Both the position numbers and the translations under genes were made by a program. Below, in pieces: positions 35,583 to 44,263 of a stretch of DNA of 64,000 nt; position 1 is the first letter of the stretch, and each line of letters starts with the position of its first letter. The DNA comes from CAYVXE01 sp964455375. GTDB lineage: Bacteria > Zhuqueibacterota > Zhuqueibacteria > Oceanimicrobiales > Oceanimicrobiaceae. The stretch is taken from the NCBI GenBank assembly GCA_964455375.1, contig CAYVXE010000008.1, positions 6,730 through 70,729 of the forward strand. Direction: 5' to 3'. The notes beneath the pieces are model-generated. The model was not told the DNA's origin, made no database searches, and saw only the letters and a program-made list of their open reading frames with translations.

Positions 35583-36353
35583 ATGGAAAAACAATCAGAA
35601 AAAGTCATGATTGAAGCGAAAGGGTTAAGCAAATTTTATGGACCTTTTGTGGCGATTAAAGAAATTTCTTTTTCCATCCCGCAAGGGCAAATCGTCGCTT
35701 TTCTGGGACCAAACGGCGCCGGTAAGTCCACCACGATGAAAATTTTAAGCGGCTATCTCGCACCTAGCGAAGGCAGCGCGAAAATCGGTGGTTTCGAAGT
35801 ACGAACAGAACGTCTGAAGATTGCAAAACTTCTCGGTTATCTGCCTGAAAATGGTCCCCTTTACCAAAGCATGACACCGTTGGAACTACTGAATTTCTTC
35901 GGTGAGGCCAGAAACATTGAAGCGGCAAAACTTAAAAAACGCCTGGACGCCGTGATTGATGAGTGTGCTTTGGAACTGGTTCTGGAAAAACCCATCGACA
36001 AACTTTCACGTGGATACAAACAGCGCGTAGGCCTGGCACAAGCACTCCTGCACGATCCGGATGTTTTAATTATGGATGAACCAACCGCCGGGTTGGATCC
36101 GAATCAAATCCGTGATTTTCGCAAAAATATCCAAAAGTTAGGAAAATCAAAAACCATCTTAATTTCCACCCATATTTTGCAGGAAGTGGACGCCATTGCC
36201 GATTACGTTTTGTTGATAAACAACGGCAAAATGGTTTTCGAAGGTACCACCGACAAACTGAAAGAAAAAGGCTCACTGGAGGAACCGTTTTACAGACTAA
36301 CCAACCACGGACGTCCGGTTGAAACGACAGAGAAGGAGGGAGTGCAAGCATGA
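35583..36353 (+). CDS. ABC transporter ATP-binding protein (GldA/NosF-like)
   Basis: 256 residues with Walker A GPNGAGKST (about 42-50), the Q-loop region LGYLPENGPLY, the ABC signature LSRGYKQRVGLAQALLHDP, Walker B VLIMDEPTAGLDP and the H-loop ISTHILQEVDA. It belongs to the DRA/CcmA-type subfamily that pairs with ABC-2 permeases. The stop overlaps the ATG of the permease gene (ATGA). With the GldFG-like and DUF4340 genes downstream it forms a module found in many bacteria and related to the gliding GldA-GldF-GldG transporter; the substrate is unknown. Confidence 0.93.
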   Translation: MEKQSEKVMIEAKGLSKFYGPFVAIKEISFSIPQGQIVAFLGPNGAGKSTTMKILSGYLAPSEGSAKIGGFEVRTERLKIAKLLGYLPENGPLYQSMTPLELLNFFGEARNIEAAKLKKRLDAVIDECALELVLEKPIDKLSRGYKQRVGLAQALLHDPDVLIMDEPTAGLDPNQIRDFRKNIQKLGKSKTILISTHILQEVDAIADYVLLINNGKMVFEGTTDKLKEKGSLEEPFYRLTNHGRPVETTEKEGVQA

Positions 36354-39040
36354 ACCTGAAAATTACAAATTTGGAATTTAAGTTAAATTTTAACATCGTC
36401 AAAGCTATTGCCAAAAGGGATCTAAGGATTTATTTTTCCAACCCCACAGGCTACGTTTTTATCACCCTGTTTATTTTCCTCAGTGCATCTGCGGCTTTCT
36501 GGCAGGAGAGGTTTTTCCTGAACAATCTTGCGAATCTCGATCAGTTAAATCAACTGTTTCCGCTGCTGCTTTTGTTCTTTATCCCGGCGTTGACCATGGG
36601 CGTTTGGGCAGACGAAAACAAACAAGGAACAGATGAACTTTTATTAACATTACCGGCCACTGACCTGGAAGTGGTCTTTGGAAAATATCTGGCGACCCTC
36701 GGCATTTACACCGCTGCTTTGATTTTATCTTCAAGCCATATATTTATTTTAGAATGGCTGGGCAGCCCCGACCTCGGATTAATGTTTGGGAATTACCTGG
36801 GTTTCTGGTTTATCGGTGCCGCTTTAATCACTGTGGGCATGCTGGCATCTTTACTGACGTCCAACATCACCATCGCGTTTATTTTAGGCGCTATCTTTTG
36901 CGGATTTTTTGTTTTTATCAACTCGTTAGGTGCTATCGTCAGCGATTCAATACAGAGGACAATTGGTGAGTTAGGTGTGTTTAACCACTTTGACGATTTT
37001 GCCCGCGGCATCATCTCTTTTTCCGGCGTAATTTACTTTATCTCCTTAACCTTTTTTATGTTGTATTTGAATGTGCTGTTAATTGGAAAACGGCACTGGC
37101 CTCTGGAAGCAGACGGCTATAAAATGTGGGTGCACCAACTCGTACGGGCAACAGCCGTAGCCATCGCACTCATCAGCGTAAACGTCATCTTAAGCCGGGT
37201 GGCGTTGCGGCTGGATGTCACTTCGGAACAGTTACATTCACTTTCCGGTGAAACGGAAACACTTATCAATGAAATCCGGGATGACCGGCCCGTTTTCATC
37301 GAAGCATTCATCAGTAAAAACGTCCCACAACAATATGTGCAAACACGTTCAAATCTTCTCGGATTTCTTGAAGAAATGGACGCGGTTGGCGGTAGTAAAT
37401 TGCAAATTCTTATTCATGATACGGAAGCATTCTCAAAGGAAGCACAACGCGCCCGCGATAATTTCGGCATCACACCTGTAGAGGTACAAAACCTCGGTGC
37501 TGCAAGGTCGAGTGTGGAACCGATTTTCATGGGACTCGCTTTTAAATGCGGTGCAGAAGAACAAGTCATCCCGTTTTTTGATCGCGGTTTGCCGGTGGAA
37601 TATGAGCTGGCCCGCAGTATTCGTGTCGTGGCCAAAACCAAACGCAAAAAAATCGGTGTTCTCACGACCGAAGCCAAACTTTTCGGTGGCTTCGATTTTC
37701 AGAGTATGCGCAGCAATCCCTCCTGGCCTGTCGTGGAGGAATTAAAAAAACAGTACGATGTGGTTCAGGTGTCCGCCGAAAATCCCATCACGGAAGAACT
37801 TGACGGACTGCTAGCGGCACTGCCTTCATCCTTGCCGCAACCGCAAATGGACAATCTTCTGACATACATTAACCAGGGGCATCCCACACTTTTGCTCGTA
37901 GATCCGCTTCCGGTTTTCAATGTAGGTTTATCACCGTCGGAAAAAAGCGGTGCAAACACAAATCCGTTTATGCGTAATCAGGGTCCGCAACCAAAACCAA
38001 AAGGAGACATCCATCGTTTCATCAAAAATTTAGGCTTCAGTTGGAACAAGGCGCAAATTGTCTGGGACGCCTACAATCCACACCCGGATTTAGCGCATCT
38101 GCAGCCGGAAATTGTTTTTGTGGGATCGGGCAATGAAAATCCCGATGCCTTCAATGAGAAGGCCATTGAGAGCGCCAATCTGCAAGAAGCCGTTTTTCTG
38201 TTTCCCGGCTACTTGCAAAAGGGAATTGAAAAAAACTACGAGTTCACTCCGCTGGTCAAAACCGGCGTAATTTCCGGTTCTGAAGATTACCGCCAATTGG
38301 TACAAAGAAGCTTTTTCGGCGTTCAAATGACATCGCCGCCGTTCCATCGACCAAACAGCCTGGATTATACAATTGCCGCTCATATCAAGGGGCAATCCGT
38401 GAGTGACGACTCCACCGAAGCACCAAAATCAGTGAACATCATTGCCATTGCAGATGTGGATTTCATCTCACAGGAATTTTTTGAAATCCGCAAACGTTCG
38501 GTGGGCAATCTCAACTTTGACAATGTTTCCTTTTTCCTGAATTGTATCGATGTCTTGGTTGGGGACAATTCTTTCATCACCCTAAGAACCAAACGCCGCA
38601 AACACCGAACTTTAGAGACTGTGGAAGCGCAAACCGCAAAATTCATCGAACAACGCAACAAAGAGGAACAGGATGCCGAAGCAGAAGCTTCAAAAGCGTT
38701 GCGGGATGCGCAAAATCGGCTCAATGAACGCGTCAATGAAGTGCGGCAGCGTACAGACCTCGATGCGCGTACAAAACAAATTATGGCGCAAAATTTACAG
38801 GAAGTGGAGAATCGTAAATTTGAAGCTCTGAAGGCAAATATCGAGGCGCAAAAAGAGGCAAAAATCAACCGCAGCAAAGAAAGAATGGAAGAACAGATTC
38901 GCAACATCGAGGGCAGCATCAAAGCGCTTGCCGTCATTCTCCCGCCAATTCCGGTCTTTATTTTAGGCGTCATGATTTTCGTCCGCCGGCAGAAACGGGA
39001 AAAAGAAGGTGCATCTGCTGCGAGGAGATTACGCGGCTAA
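36350..39040 (+). CDS. Fused GldF-GldG type ABC permease and auxiliary protein
   Basis: 896 residues. Residues about 1-250 are an ABC-2 permease with six membrane helices (opening NIVKAIAKRDLRIYFSNPTGY). A further helix at about 260-285 leads into the extracytoplasmic GldG-type domain (about 290-760, RDDRPVFIEAFISKNVP, KRKKIGVLTTEAKLFG). A coiled coil rich in Glu, Arg and Ala (about 770-855) and a last membrane helix (about 862-882) close the protein. In Flavobacterium GldF and GldG are separate; here they are one chain. The TAA stop at 39038-39040 is also the first three bases of repeat copy 4. Confidence 0.9.
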   Translation: MNLKITNLEFKLNFNIVKAIAKRDLRIYFSNPTGYVFITLFIFLSASAAFWQERFFLNNLANLDQLNQLFPLLLLFFIPALTMGVWADENKQGTDELLLTLPATDLEVVFGKYLATLGIYTAALILSSSHIFILEWLGSPDLGLMFGNYLGFWFIGAALITVGMLASLLTSNITIAFILGAIFCGFFVFINSLGAIVSDSIQRTIGELGVFNHFDDFARGIISFSGVIYFISLTFFMLYLNVLLIGKRHWPLEADGYKMWVHQLVRATAVAIALISVNVILSRVALRLDVTSEQLHSLSGETETLINEIRDDRPVFIEAFISKNVPQQYVQTRSNLLGFLEEMDAVGGSKLQILIHDTEAFSKEAQRARDNFGITPVEVQNLGAARSSVEPIFMGLAFKCGAEEQVIPFFDRGLPVEYELARSIRVVAKTKRKKIGVLTTEAKLFGGFDFQSMRSNPSWPVVEELKKQYDVVQVSAENPITEELDGLLAALPSSLPQPQMDNLLTYINQGHPTLLLVDPLPVFNVGLSPSEKSGANTNPFMRNQGPQPKPKGDIHRFIKNLGFSWNKAQIVWDAYNPHPDLAHLQPEIVFVGSGNENPDAFNEKAIESANLQEAVFLFPGYLQKGIEKNYEFTPLVKTGVISGSEDYRQLVQRSFFGVQMTSPPFHRPNSLDYTIAAHIKGQSVSDDSTEAPKSVNIIAIADVDFISQEFFEIRKRSVGNLNFDNVSFFLNCIDVLVGDNSFITLRTKRRKHRTLETVEAQTAKFIEQRNKEEQDAEAEASKALRDAQNRLNERVNEVRQRTDLDARTKQIMAQNLQEVENRKFEALKANIEAQKEAKINRSKERMEEQIRNIEGSIKALAVILPPIPVFILGVMIFVRRQKREKEGASAARRLRG

Positions 39041-39173
39041 CGAGACTGTAGAAAAAGCAGAAATTAAATAAATTTTCATATTGAGCGTAGTCGAAACATG
39101 GTTTAAAAACAATGAGTTGCAGCTTTCGACTCCGCTCAGGCTGAAACATGAAACTACTTTTTCGACAGTCTTA
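39038..39173 (+). repeat. Dispersed inverted-end repeat, copy 4 (best preserved)
   Basis: 136 bp opening TAACGAGACTGTAGAAAAAG and closing CTTTTTCGACAGTCTTA, with TTTCGACTCCGCTCAGGCTG inside. It lies between the GldFG-like and DUF4340 genes, inside what is otherwise a conserved operon, and supplies the stop codon of the first. Confidence 0.8.
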
Positions 39174-39227
39174 ACGTGATTTTGCTGAACACAACAATTT
39201 AAAAGAATCTCAAAGGAGACAAATAGA

Positions 39228-40598
39228 ATGAAAGAACTAAAAAAAACGTTATATTTTGGAGGTGCCGCCGTCTTACTGGCGCTCATTGCTTTTATTTCCT
39301 CTCCAAAGCGGGTTACCCCGGAAGCATTTCTTGATACCGGAGAATTGTTTTTCCCCGACTTTCAGGATCCGAACGACGCGACGACGCTTGAAGTTGTGGA
39401 GTACAATGAAGAAACCGGCACACCGGTTCCATTCAAAGTTACCTTTAAAGACGGGCAGTGGACAATCCCGTCGCATTATGATTATCCTGCGGACGCCAAA
39501 GATCGCTTATCGAAAACCGCCGCAGGGGTCATCGGTATTCGCAAGGATGAGTTTCGCTCCGACAATGTTGCCGACCACGAAGCACTTGGTGTCATCGATC
39601 CTTTGGACGAAACCGTCACCACGCTGAAAGGCCGTGGAACGCGTATTACACTCAAAAATGCAAGCGGTAACATTCTTGCAGATTTCATCATGAGCAAAAA
39701 TATAGAAGACAAAAAAAAGCTGCGCTATGTGAGAGTCCCCGGACAGAAACGCGTTTATGCATCCAAAGTTGATATTGATTTGTCCACAAAATTCGCTGAC
39801 TGGATAAATAATGACCTCTTAGAAGTCACAAAAGCCGCCATTAACAAAGTCATTTTCAAAGACTATTCCATTAATGAACGCTCCGGTACTATCCGGAATC
39901 GCGATGTGGTCAGATTAACACGGGACGGCAGCAACTGGAAAGCAAAAAAAATGAGCAAAACCCAGGAAGTGGATAAAACAAAAATGAACAACTTCCTCAC
40001 CGCCATTGACGAATTGTCCATTGTTGGCGTGCGACCGAAGCCACAGGGACTCACGAAATCCTTGACGAAATCATTTCAAGGCACAAAAATCAAAACGGAG
40101 GGCATGTTATCCCTACAATCAAAGGGGTACTATTTTACCAGAGATGGGCAACTGCTTTCTAACGAAGGTGAGATTCAGGCACAAACCAATAACGGCGTCA
40201 CCTATACCTTGCGTTTCGGTGAAATTGTTTACGGGTCGGGACTTGCCGTCACAGCAGGTACCGGCAACAATGAAAAAACCGACAAAGGCGCTGCTGAAAA
40301 CCGCTATTTATTTATCACGACACAATTTGACGGCAGCCAATTCAAAGAACCACCTCTACCCAAAAATACTGCCTTTAAAACCAAAGCCGACAGCCTCTGG
40401 AGCGACTCGGACAAACAAAACAAAAAAATTCAGGACACGCATGATCAATGGCAAAAAAAAATCGAAAAAGGCCAAAAGTTGTCTGACGATTTGAATGAAC
40501 GTTTTGCGAAATGGTACTATGTGATTTCCAATGACAGTTTTGAAAAACTGCATTTAAAACGGAAAGACCTGATTAAGAAAAAAGAAAAAACAAGTTAA
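39228..40598 (+). CDS. DUF4340-domain protein of the Gld-type ABC module
   Basis: 456 residues. An N-terminal membrane helix (about 6-24, YFGGAAVLLALIAFIS) anchors a large periplasmic beta-rich region with VEYNEETGTPVPFKVTFKDGQWTIPSHYDYPADAKDRLSK-like sequence (positions about 50-90), the DUF4340 pattern. The C-terminal part (about 370-450) is lysine-rich and helical. DUF4340 proteins regularly follow GldA and GldFG genes, but their role is unknown. A strong AAAGGAG ribosome site precedes the ATG. Confidence 0.88.
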   Translation: MKELKKTLYFGGAAVLLALIAFISSPKRVTPEAFLDTGELFFPDFQDPNDATTLEVVEYNEETGTPVPFKVTFKDGQWTIPSHYDYPADAKDRLSKTAAGVIGIRKDEFRSDNVADHEALGVIDPLDETVTTLKGRGTRITLKNASGNILADFIMSKNIEDKKKLRYVRVPGQKRVYASKVDIDLSTKFADWINNDLLEVTKAAINKVIFKDYSINERSGTIRNRDVVRLTRDGSNWKAKKMSKTQEVDKTKMNNFLTAIDELSIVGVRPKPQGLTKSLTKSFQGTKIKTEGMLSLQSKGYYFTRDGQLLSNEGEIQAQTNNGVTYTLRFGEIVYGSGLAVTAGTGNNEKTDKGAAENRYLFITTQFDGSQFKEPPLPKNTAFKTKADSLWSDSDKQNKKIQDTHDQWQKKIEKGQKLSDDLNERFAKWYYVISNDSFEKLHLKRKDLIKKKEKTS

Positions 40599-40624
40599 AT
40601 CTAACACGCTCACAAAAATGCACG

Positions 40625-40670
40625 ATAGAAACGCCATCGTCGCACACCTCGATGGCGTTTCTATTTAATC
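40625..40670 (+). terminator. Terminator after the DUF4340 gene
   Basis: A perfect 15-bp stem (ATAGAAACGCCATCG / CGATGGCGTTTCTAT) with a 10-nt loop lies 26 bp after the stop. The T-tract that follows is weak (TTAATCTTA). Confidence 0.7.
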
Positions 40671-41116
40671 TTAGCGCGCACCACTCCTCGCGGATTCACC
40701 CCCTGCCAGACATTCGTAGAATCCAAGCTCCCCACATCAATTCTGAGTACACAATAGCAGATGAAAAAAAATCGATTTAGGAGAACGCTTAATAAACTTT
40801 TCGCCAATAATTATTGAGACAACAAACGAAATGACGAATGAATCTCTATATTCTCAACAAATAGATAATCTCTAGTCGCTAATCCTTGTTTTGAAATTAA
40901 AAAACATGATAAAAACCAGCACATGGCAAAAGCTAAAAACAAGGAATTTCCTGAACGGCAACACACCGCAAAACAAATCCAGCAACAACAACTTTAAATC
41001 TAAGCGACAATCCGAAATCGGTTGCATTTTACAAACAAATTCGGTATTTTTAAATTTGTATATTTATAATTTCGTTATTGAAGATTTTCATTTTCCATTA
41101 ACACCAGGCAGGTTTG
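40671..41116. other. Non-coding gap before the lipid-synthesis island
   Basis: No frame with a ribosome site or recognisable product. The last 150 bp are AT-rich and probably contain the promoter of the island. Confidence 0.55.
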
Positions 41117-42064
41117 ATGAACACGTTTAACTCTCATTATTGGGCGCTTATTTTAGGCGGTTCCAGTGGTTTTGGCTTAGCAACAGCGAAGAAACTGAGT
41201 CAGCATGGTATGAACATTTGCATCGTACACCGGGATCGTAAAGGCGCTATGAAACGCATCGAGCCCGAGTTCCAGAAACTCCGCGAAACCGGCGTACAGG
41301 TTCTGACATACAATGTTAATGCTCTGTCTCCGGAAGGCGTGCACCAGACGCTGGACGGCTTGCAATCCGGCATGGGTGCGAATGGACGCATCCGGATGAT
41401 CTTGCACTCAATCGCTTACGGCAATTTAAAACTTCTTACACAAGAGCACCCGAAAACGCACACGTCGCACGATCAACTTTTAACGAAACTGAGCCAAAAA
41501 CTGGCTATCGCAAAAGAAGCTTTGCAATCAACATTTGACGCCTTATTTGAGGAAGGTGAAGAAAATCTCATTGGCGTAACCTCCCCCGCTAAATACAATA
41601 ATGATGATCTTTTACACGAGGAAGATTTTGCCCTGACGATTTACAGCATGGGCAGCAGTCTTGCAACCTGGGTGCAGGAAATTTTTAAACGTAAGATGTT
41701 TGCCGATGATGCCCGTGTTTTAGGGCTCACCAGCGAAGGGAACGAAGTTGCCTGGAAAGGCTACGCCGCAGTTTCGGCAGCGAAAGTCGTTCTGGAGTCC
41801 ATTGCCCGCTCCATTGCGGTTGAATATGCGGCCTACGGTATCCGCGCCAATATTGTTCAGGCGGGGGTTACCGACACTCCGGCTTTGCGGCTAATTCCCG
41901 GCAACGCCCACTTGAAAGCCACAGCGAAACGGCGCAATCCGTTTCACCGCATCACCACACCGGAAGACGTTGCCAATTTCATTTACCTCCTATGTCTGGA
42001 TGAAGCCGCCTGGGTCAACGGCAACATCATCCGCGTCGATGGCGGCGAACATATTAGCGGGTAA
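41117..42064 (+). CDS. Enoyl-ACP reductase-like short-chain dehydrogenase (FabI/FabL type)
   Basis: 315 residues. The nucleotide-binding loop GGSSGFGLA is at 14-22. The active site has tyrosine and lysine six residues apart (Y216 and K223 in GYAAVSAAK), the Y-x6-K spacing of enoyl reductases rather than the Y-x3-K of FabG. It ends in WVNGNIIRVDGGEHISG, the usual SDR tail. It is longer than FabI (about 260) because of an insert at about 100-170. The ATG at 41117 follows AGGCAGG; a TTG one codon earlier is possible. It would reduce the enoyl-acyl chain made by the genes downstream. Confidence 0.8.
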   Translation: MNTFNSHYWALILGGSSGFGLATAKKLSQHGMNICIVHRDRKGAMKRIEPEFQKLRETGVQVLTYNVNALSPEGVHQTLDGLQSGMGANGRIRMILHSIAYGNLKLLTQEHPKTHTSHDQLLTKLSQKLAIAKEALQSTFDALFEEGEENLIGVTSPAKYNNDDLLHEEDFALTIYSMGSSLATWVQEIFKRKMFADDARVLGLTSEGNEVAWKGYAAVSAAKVVLESIARSIAVEYAAYGIRANIVQAGVTDTPALRLIPGNAHLKATAKRRNPFHRITTPEDVANFIYLLCLDEAAWVNGNIIRVDGGEHISG

Positions 42065-42131
42065 TTAACATTGTTGTATCTGTGTACTCTGTGGCAGTTT
42101 TTTATTTATTCGTTGCTAAAGGATCGTTAAA

Positions 42132-43112
42132 ATGATTTATTTACATGGTCTCGGGCACTTTCACCCGGACAATGTTATCGACAACCAATTCTTAGAAAAT
42201 CTTGACATCGGTACCAACAATGATTGGATCATGGAACGAGTGGGCATCCGTACACGTCGAACGGTCTTATCGCTCGATTACATCAAAGAAACCAAAAATC
42301 AGGACCCTCGTGCTGCCAGCGAAGCCTCGGCCTTCAGCAATGCAGTGACCGGCAAGTTAGCTGCCGAGATGGCCATTAAAAATGCCGGGATCGAAAAAGA
42401 GCAGATCGGACTGCTTATTGCCGGTGGTTGCTCTCCGGAGACGCTCACGCCGGCGGAAGCCTGTACTATCGCCGCCGAACTCGGCCTCGAAGTAAATGCT
42501 TTTGACTTAAACTCTGCCTGCTCAAGTTTCGGGTCGCAAATACACTTCCTTGCGATGATGAATCCCGAGGAGATGCCCGACTTCGTTTTATTGATTTCTC
42601 CGGAGAACAACACCCGCTCCATCGACTACACGGACCGGGCAACGGCTGTTTTGTGGGGAGATGGAACGAGTGCGGCTGTTGTATCTACCAAAGTCCCTGC
42701 GAAAGCGAACGTGACTTTTCACACGATGACATCGAGTCCGGACAATTGGAAAAAAGTAACCATTCCCAGAATGGGATTTTTCGGACAGGAAGGTGCAACT
42801 GTGCAAACTTTTGCCATCAAACGCACGGTTAAATGCTATCGGGAAATCGTTAAGCAGTACCCGGAGCCCGCGCCTTATTTTATTGGCCATCAAGCTAACT
42901 TGGTGATGCTGCAATCCGTTTGCAGCAGATGCGACATTGCCGAAAACAGGCACTTGTTTAACGTGGATGCCTTTGGCAACACCGGTGCTTCTGGTGCGCC
43001 AACCGTTTTGAGTCAAAAATGGCAACGTTTCAAAGCCGGCGACCGACTCGCCCTCATTGTTGTGGGTGCCGGTTTAACCTGGGCCAGCATGGTAATTGAA
43101 TTTTCTGAATGA
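42132..43112 (+). CDS. Beta-ketoacyl-ACP synthase III-like protein (FabH family)
   Basis: 326 residues with the thiolase fold and the complete Cys-His-Asn triad: C130 in LNSACSSFGSQ, H253 in GHQANLVMLQSV and N283 in GNTGASGAPTVLSQ. KAS III starts chains by joining an acyl-CoA to malonyl-ACP. The AxxxP part of the asparagine motif (ASGAP) differs from the common AASIP, pointing to a specialised branch. AGGATCG precedes the ATG. It is the second gene of the island. Confidence 0.88.
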   Translation: MIYLHGLGHFHPDNVIDNQFLENLDIGTNNDWIMERVGIRTRRTVLSLDYIKETKNQDPRAASEASAFSNAVTGKLAAEMAIKNAGIEKEQIGLLIAGGCSPETLTPAEACTIAAELGLEVNAFDLNSACSSFGSQIHFLAMMNPEEMPDFVLLISPENNTRSIDYTDRATAVLWGDGTSAAVVSTKVPAKANVTFHTMTSSPDNWKKVTIPRMGFFGQEGATVQTFAIKRTVKCYREIVKQYPEPAPYFIGHQANLVMLQSVCSRCDIAENRHLFNVDAFGNTGASGAPTVLSQKWQRFKAGDRLALIVVGAGLTWASMVIEFSE

Positions 43113-43146
43113 ATGCTTCAAAAAAACAAAATCGACAACGGATAAA

Positions 43147-43740
43147 ATGACTTATCAAGATTTTCTGCAAAGAACTCACTTCACAAAAGAAGAGTTGATT
43201 GCTTTCGCCTACGGCAGATTGGTTGACGATGCGCCGGCAGAATTTTCCAGATTACCGGCACCGCCGTTCCTCATGGTTGATCGCGTTCTCGAAGTTGAAA
43301 AACGTGGCAATAAAGGCAACATGGTAGCTGAAAAAAATGTTCAAATCGATGAATGGTTTTTTCAATGCCACTTCAATGGTGATCCGGTTCAACCCGGTTG
43401 CTTAGGAGTAGATGCCGTCTGGCAGTTGTTAGGCTTCTATTGTGTTTGTTGCGGCAGCGAAGGCAACGGTCGCGCCCTTGGTTGTAAAGAGGTGAGTTTT
43501 GACGGTCAGATCAGGCCACACAACTCGCTGGTGCGCTACGAAATCAACGTGAGAAGATACTCGGTTCTGCAAGGGGGAGACACCTCGCTGGTCGTGGGCA
43601 GCGGCAACGTTTTTGTGGACGATGAGCATATTTACACCATCAAAGATGCGAAGGTTGGTATTTTTAAGGAAATCGCTTACAAAGATTATCCCTTTAAATC
43701 ACAAAATTCGGTTGGCGGAATTATGATGAAAGATTCATAA
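43147..43740 (+). CDS. FabA-like 3-hydroxyacyl-ACP dehydratase/isomerase
   Basis: About 197 residues from ATG 43147. The FabA motif CHFNGDPVQPGCLGVDAVWQLLGF holds the catalytic H75 and D89, and LPAPPFLMVDRVLE opens the hot-dog fold. FabA dehydrates 3-hydroxyacyl-ACP and can isomerise the double bond, which is how many bacteria make unsaturated chains. Reading upstream to 43096 would overlap the KAS III gene. A separate FabZ-like gene follows, so the island has two dehydratases. Confidence 0.88.
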   Translation: MTYQDFLQRTHFTKEELIAFAYGRLVDDAPAEFSRLPAPPFLMVDRVLEVEKRGNKGNMVAEKNVQIDEWFFQCHFNGDPVQPGCLGVDAVWQLLGFYCVCCGSEGNGRALGCKEVSFDGQIRPHNSLVRYEINVRRYSVLQGGDTSLVVGSGNVFVDDEHIYTIKDAKVGIFKEIAYKDYPFKSQNSVGGIMMKDS

Positions 43741-43804
43741 GAAAATGGTTGTATTTTTGCCTGTAATGATTATATTTTATGAAATTTTTCACATAATCTA
43801 ATAA

Positions 43805-44263
43805 ATGGATCATTTGACAAAAAAAGAAGTACTGCAACTGGTACCGCAGCAAACGCCCTTTCGTTTTATCGATGAAATCCTTGAATTAAGTAACGACGGT
43901 ATTATCTCATCGTACACATTCAAAGAGGATGAGACGTTTTACGCAGGGCATTTCCCGGGCAATCCCATAACACCGGGAGTCATTCTGTTGGAAACCATGG
44001 CACAGACCGGCGTTGTTGCGTACGGAATTTACCTGGCATCCCAACAAATGAGTCGCGACGAAATTCAAAAGATTCTCACCGTGTTTACGGAGGCGGAAGT
44101 AGAATTTTCCGGCATTGTACGACCGGGAGACCGGGTCATTATTCGGGCAAAAAAGCAATACTTTCGACGCCTGAAATTAAAAGTCGACGCCGAAATTGCC
44201 CTGGAAAACGGTGATATTGTTTGCAGTGGCACCATTGCAGGAATGGGACTTAAACAAACATGA
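43805..44263 (+). CDS. FabZ-like 3-hydroxyacyl-ACP dehydratase
   Basis: 152 residues with the single hot-dog domain: QTPFRFIDEILEL at the start and the catalytic HFPGNPITPGVILLETMAQ (H49 and E63). FabZ removes water from 3-hydroxyacyl-ACP of all lengths. The stop overlaps the next gene's ATG by 4 bp (ATGA), so it is translated together with the KAS II gene. Confidence 0.92.
   Translation: MDHLTKKEVLQLVPQQTPFRFIDEILELSNDGIISSYTFKEDETFYAGHFPGNPITPGVILLETMAQTGVVAYGIYLASQQMSRDEIQKILTVFTEAEVEFSGIVRPGDRVIIRAKKQYFRRLKLKVDAEIALENGDIVCSGTIAGMGLKQT

Noticed and set aside
7237..39227. CRISPR array made of the four similar repeats
   Set aside because: Copies are about 135 bp, many kilobases apart and in both orientations, and no cas genes are present.
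40891..41130. 79-residue plus-strand frame before the lipid island
   Set aside because: Low-complexity Asn/Lys-rich translation that overlaps the reductase start; no ribosome site.
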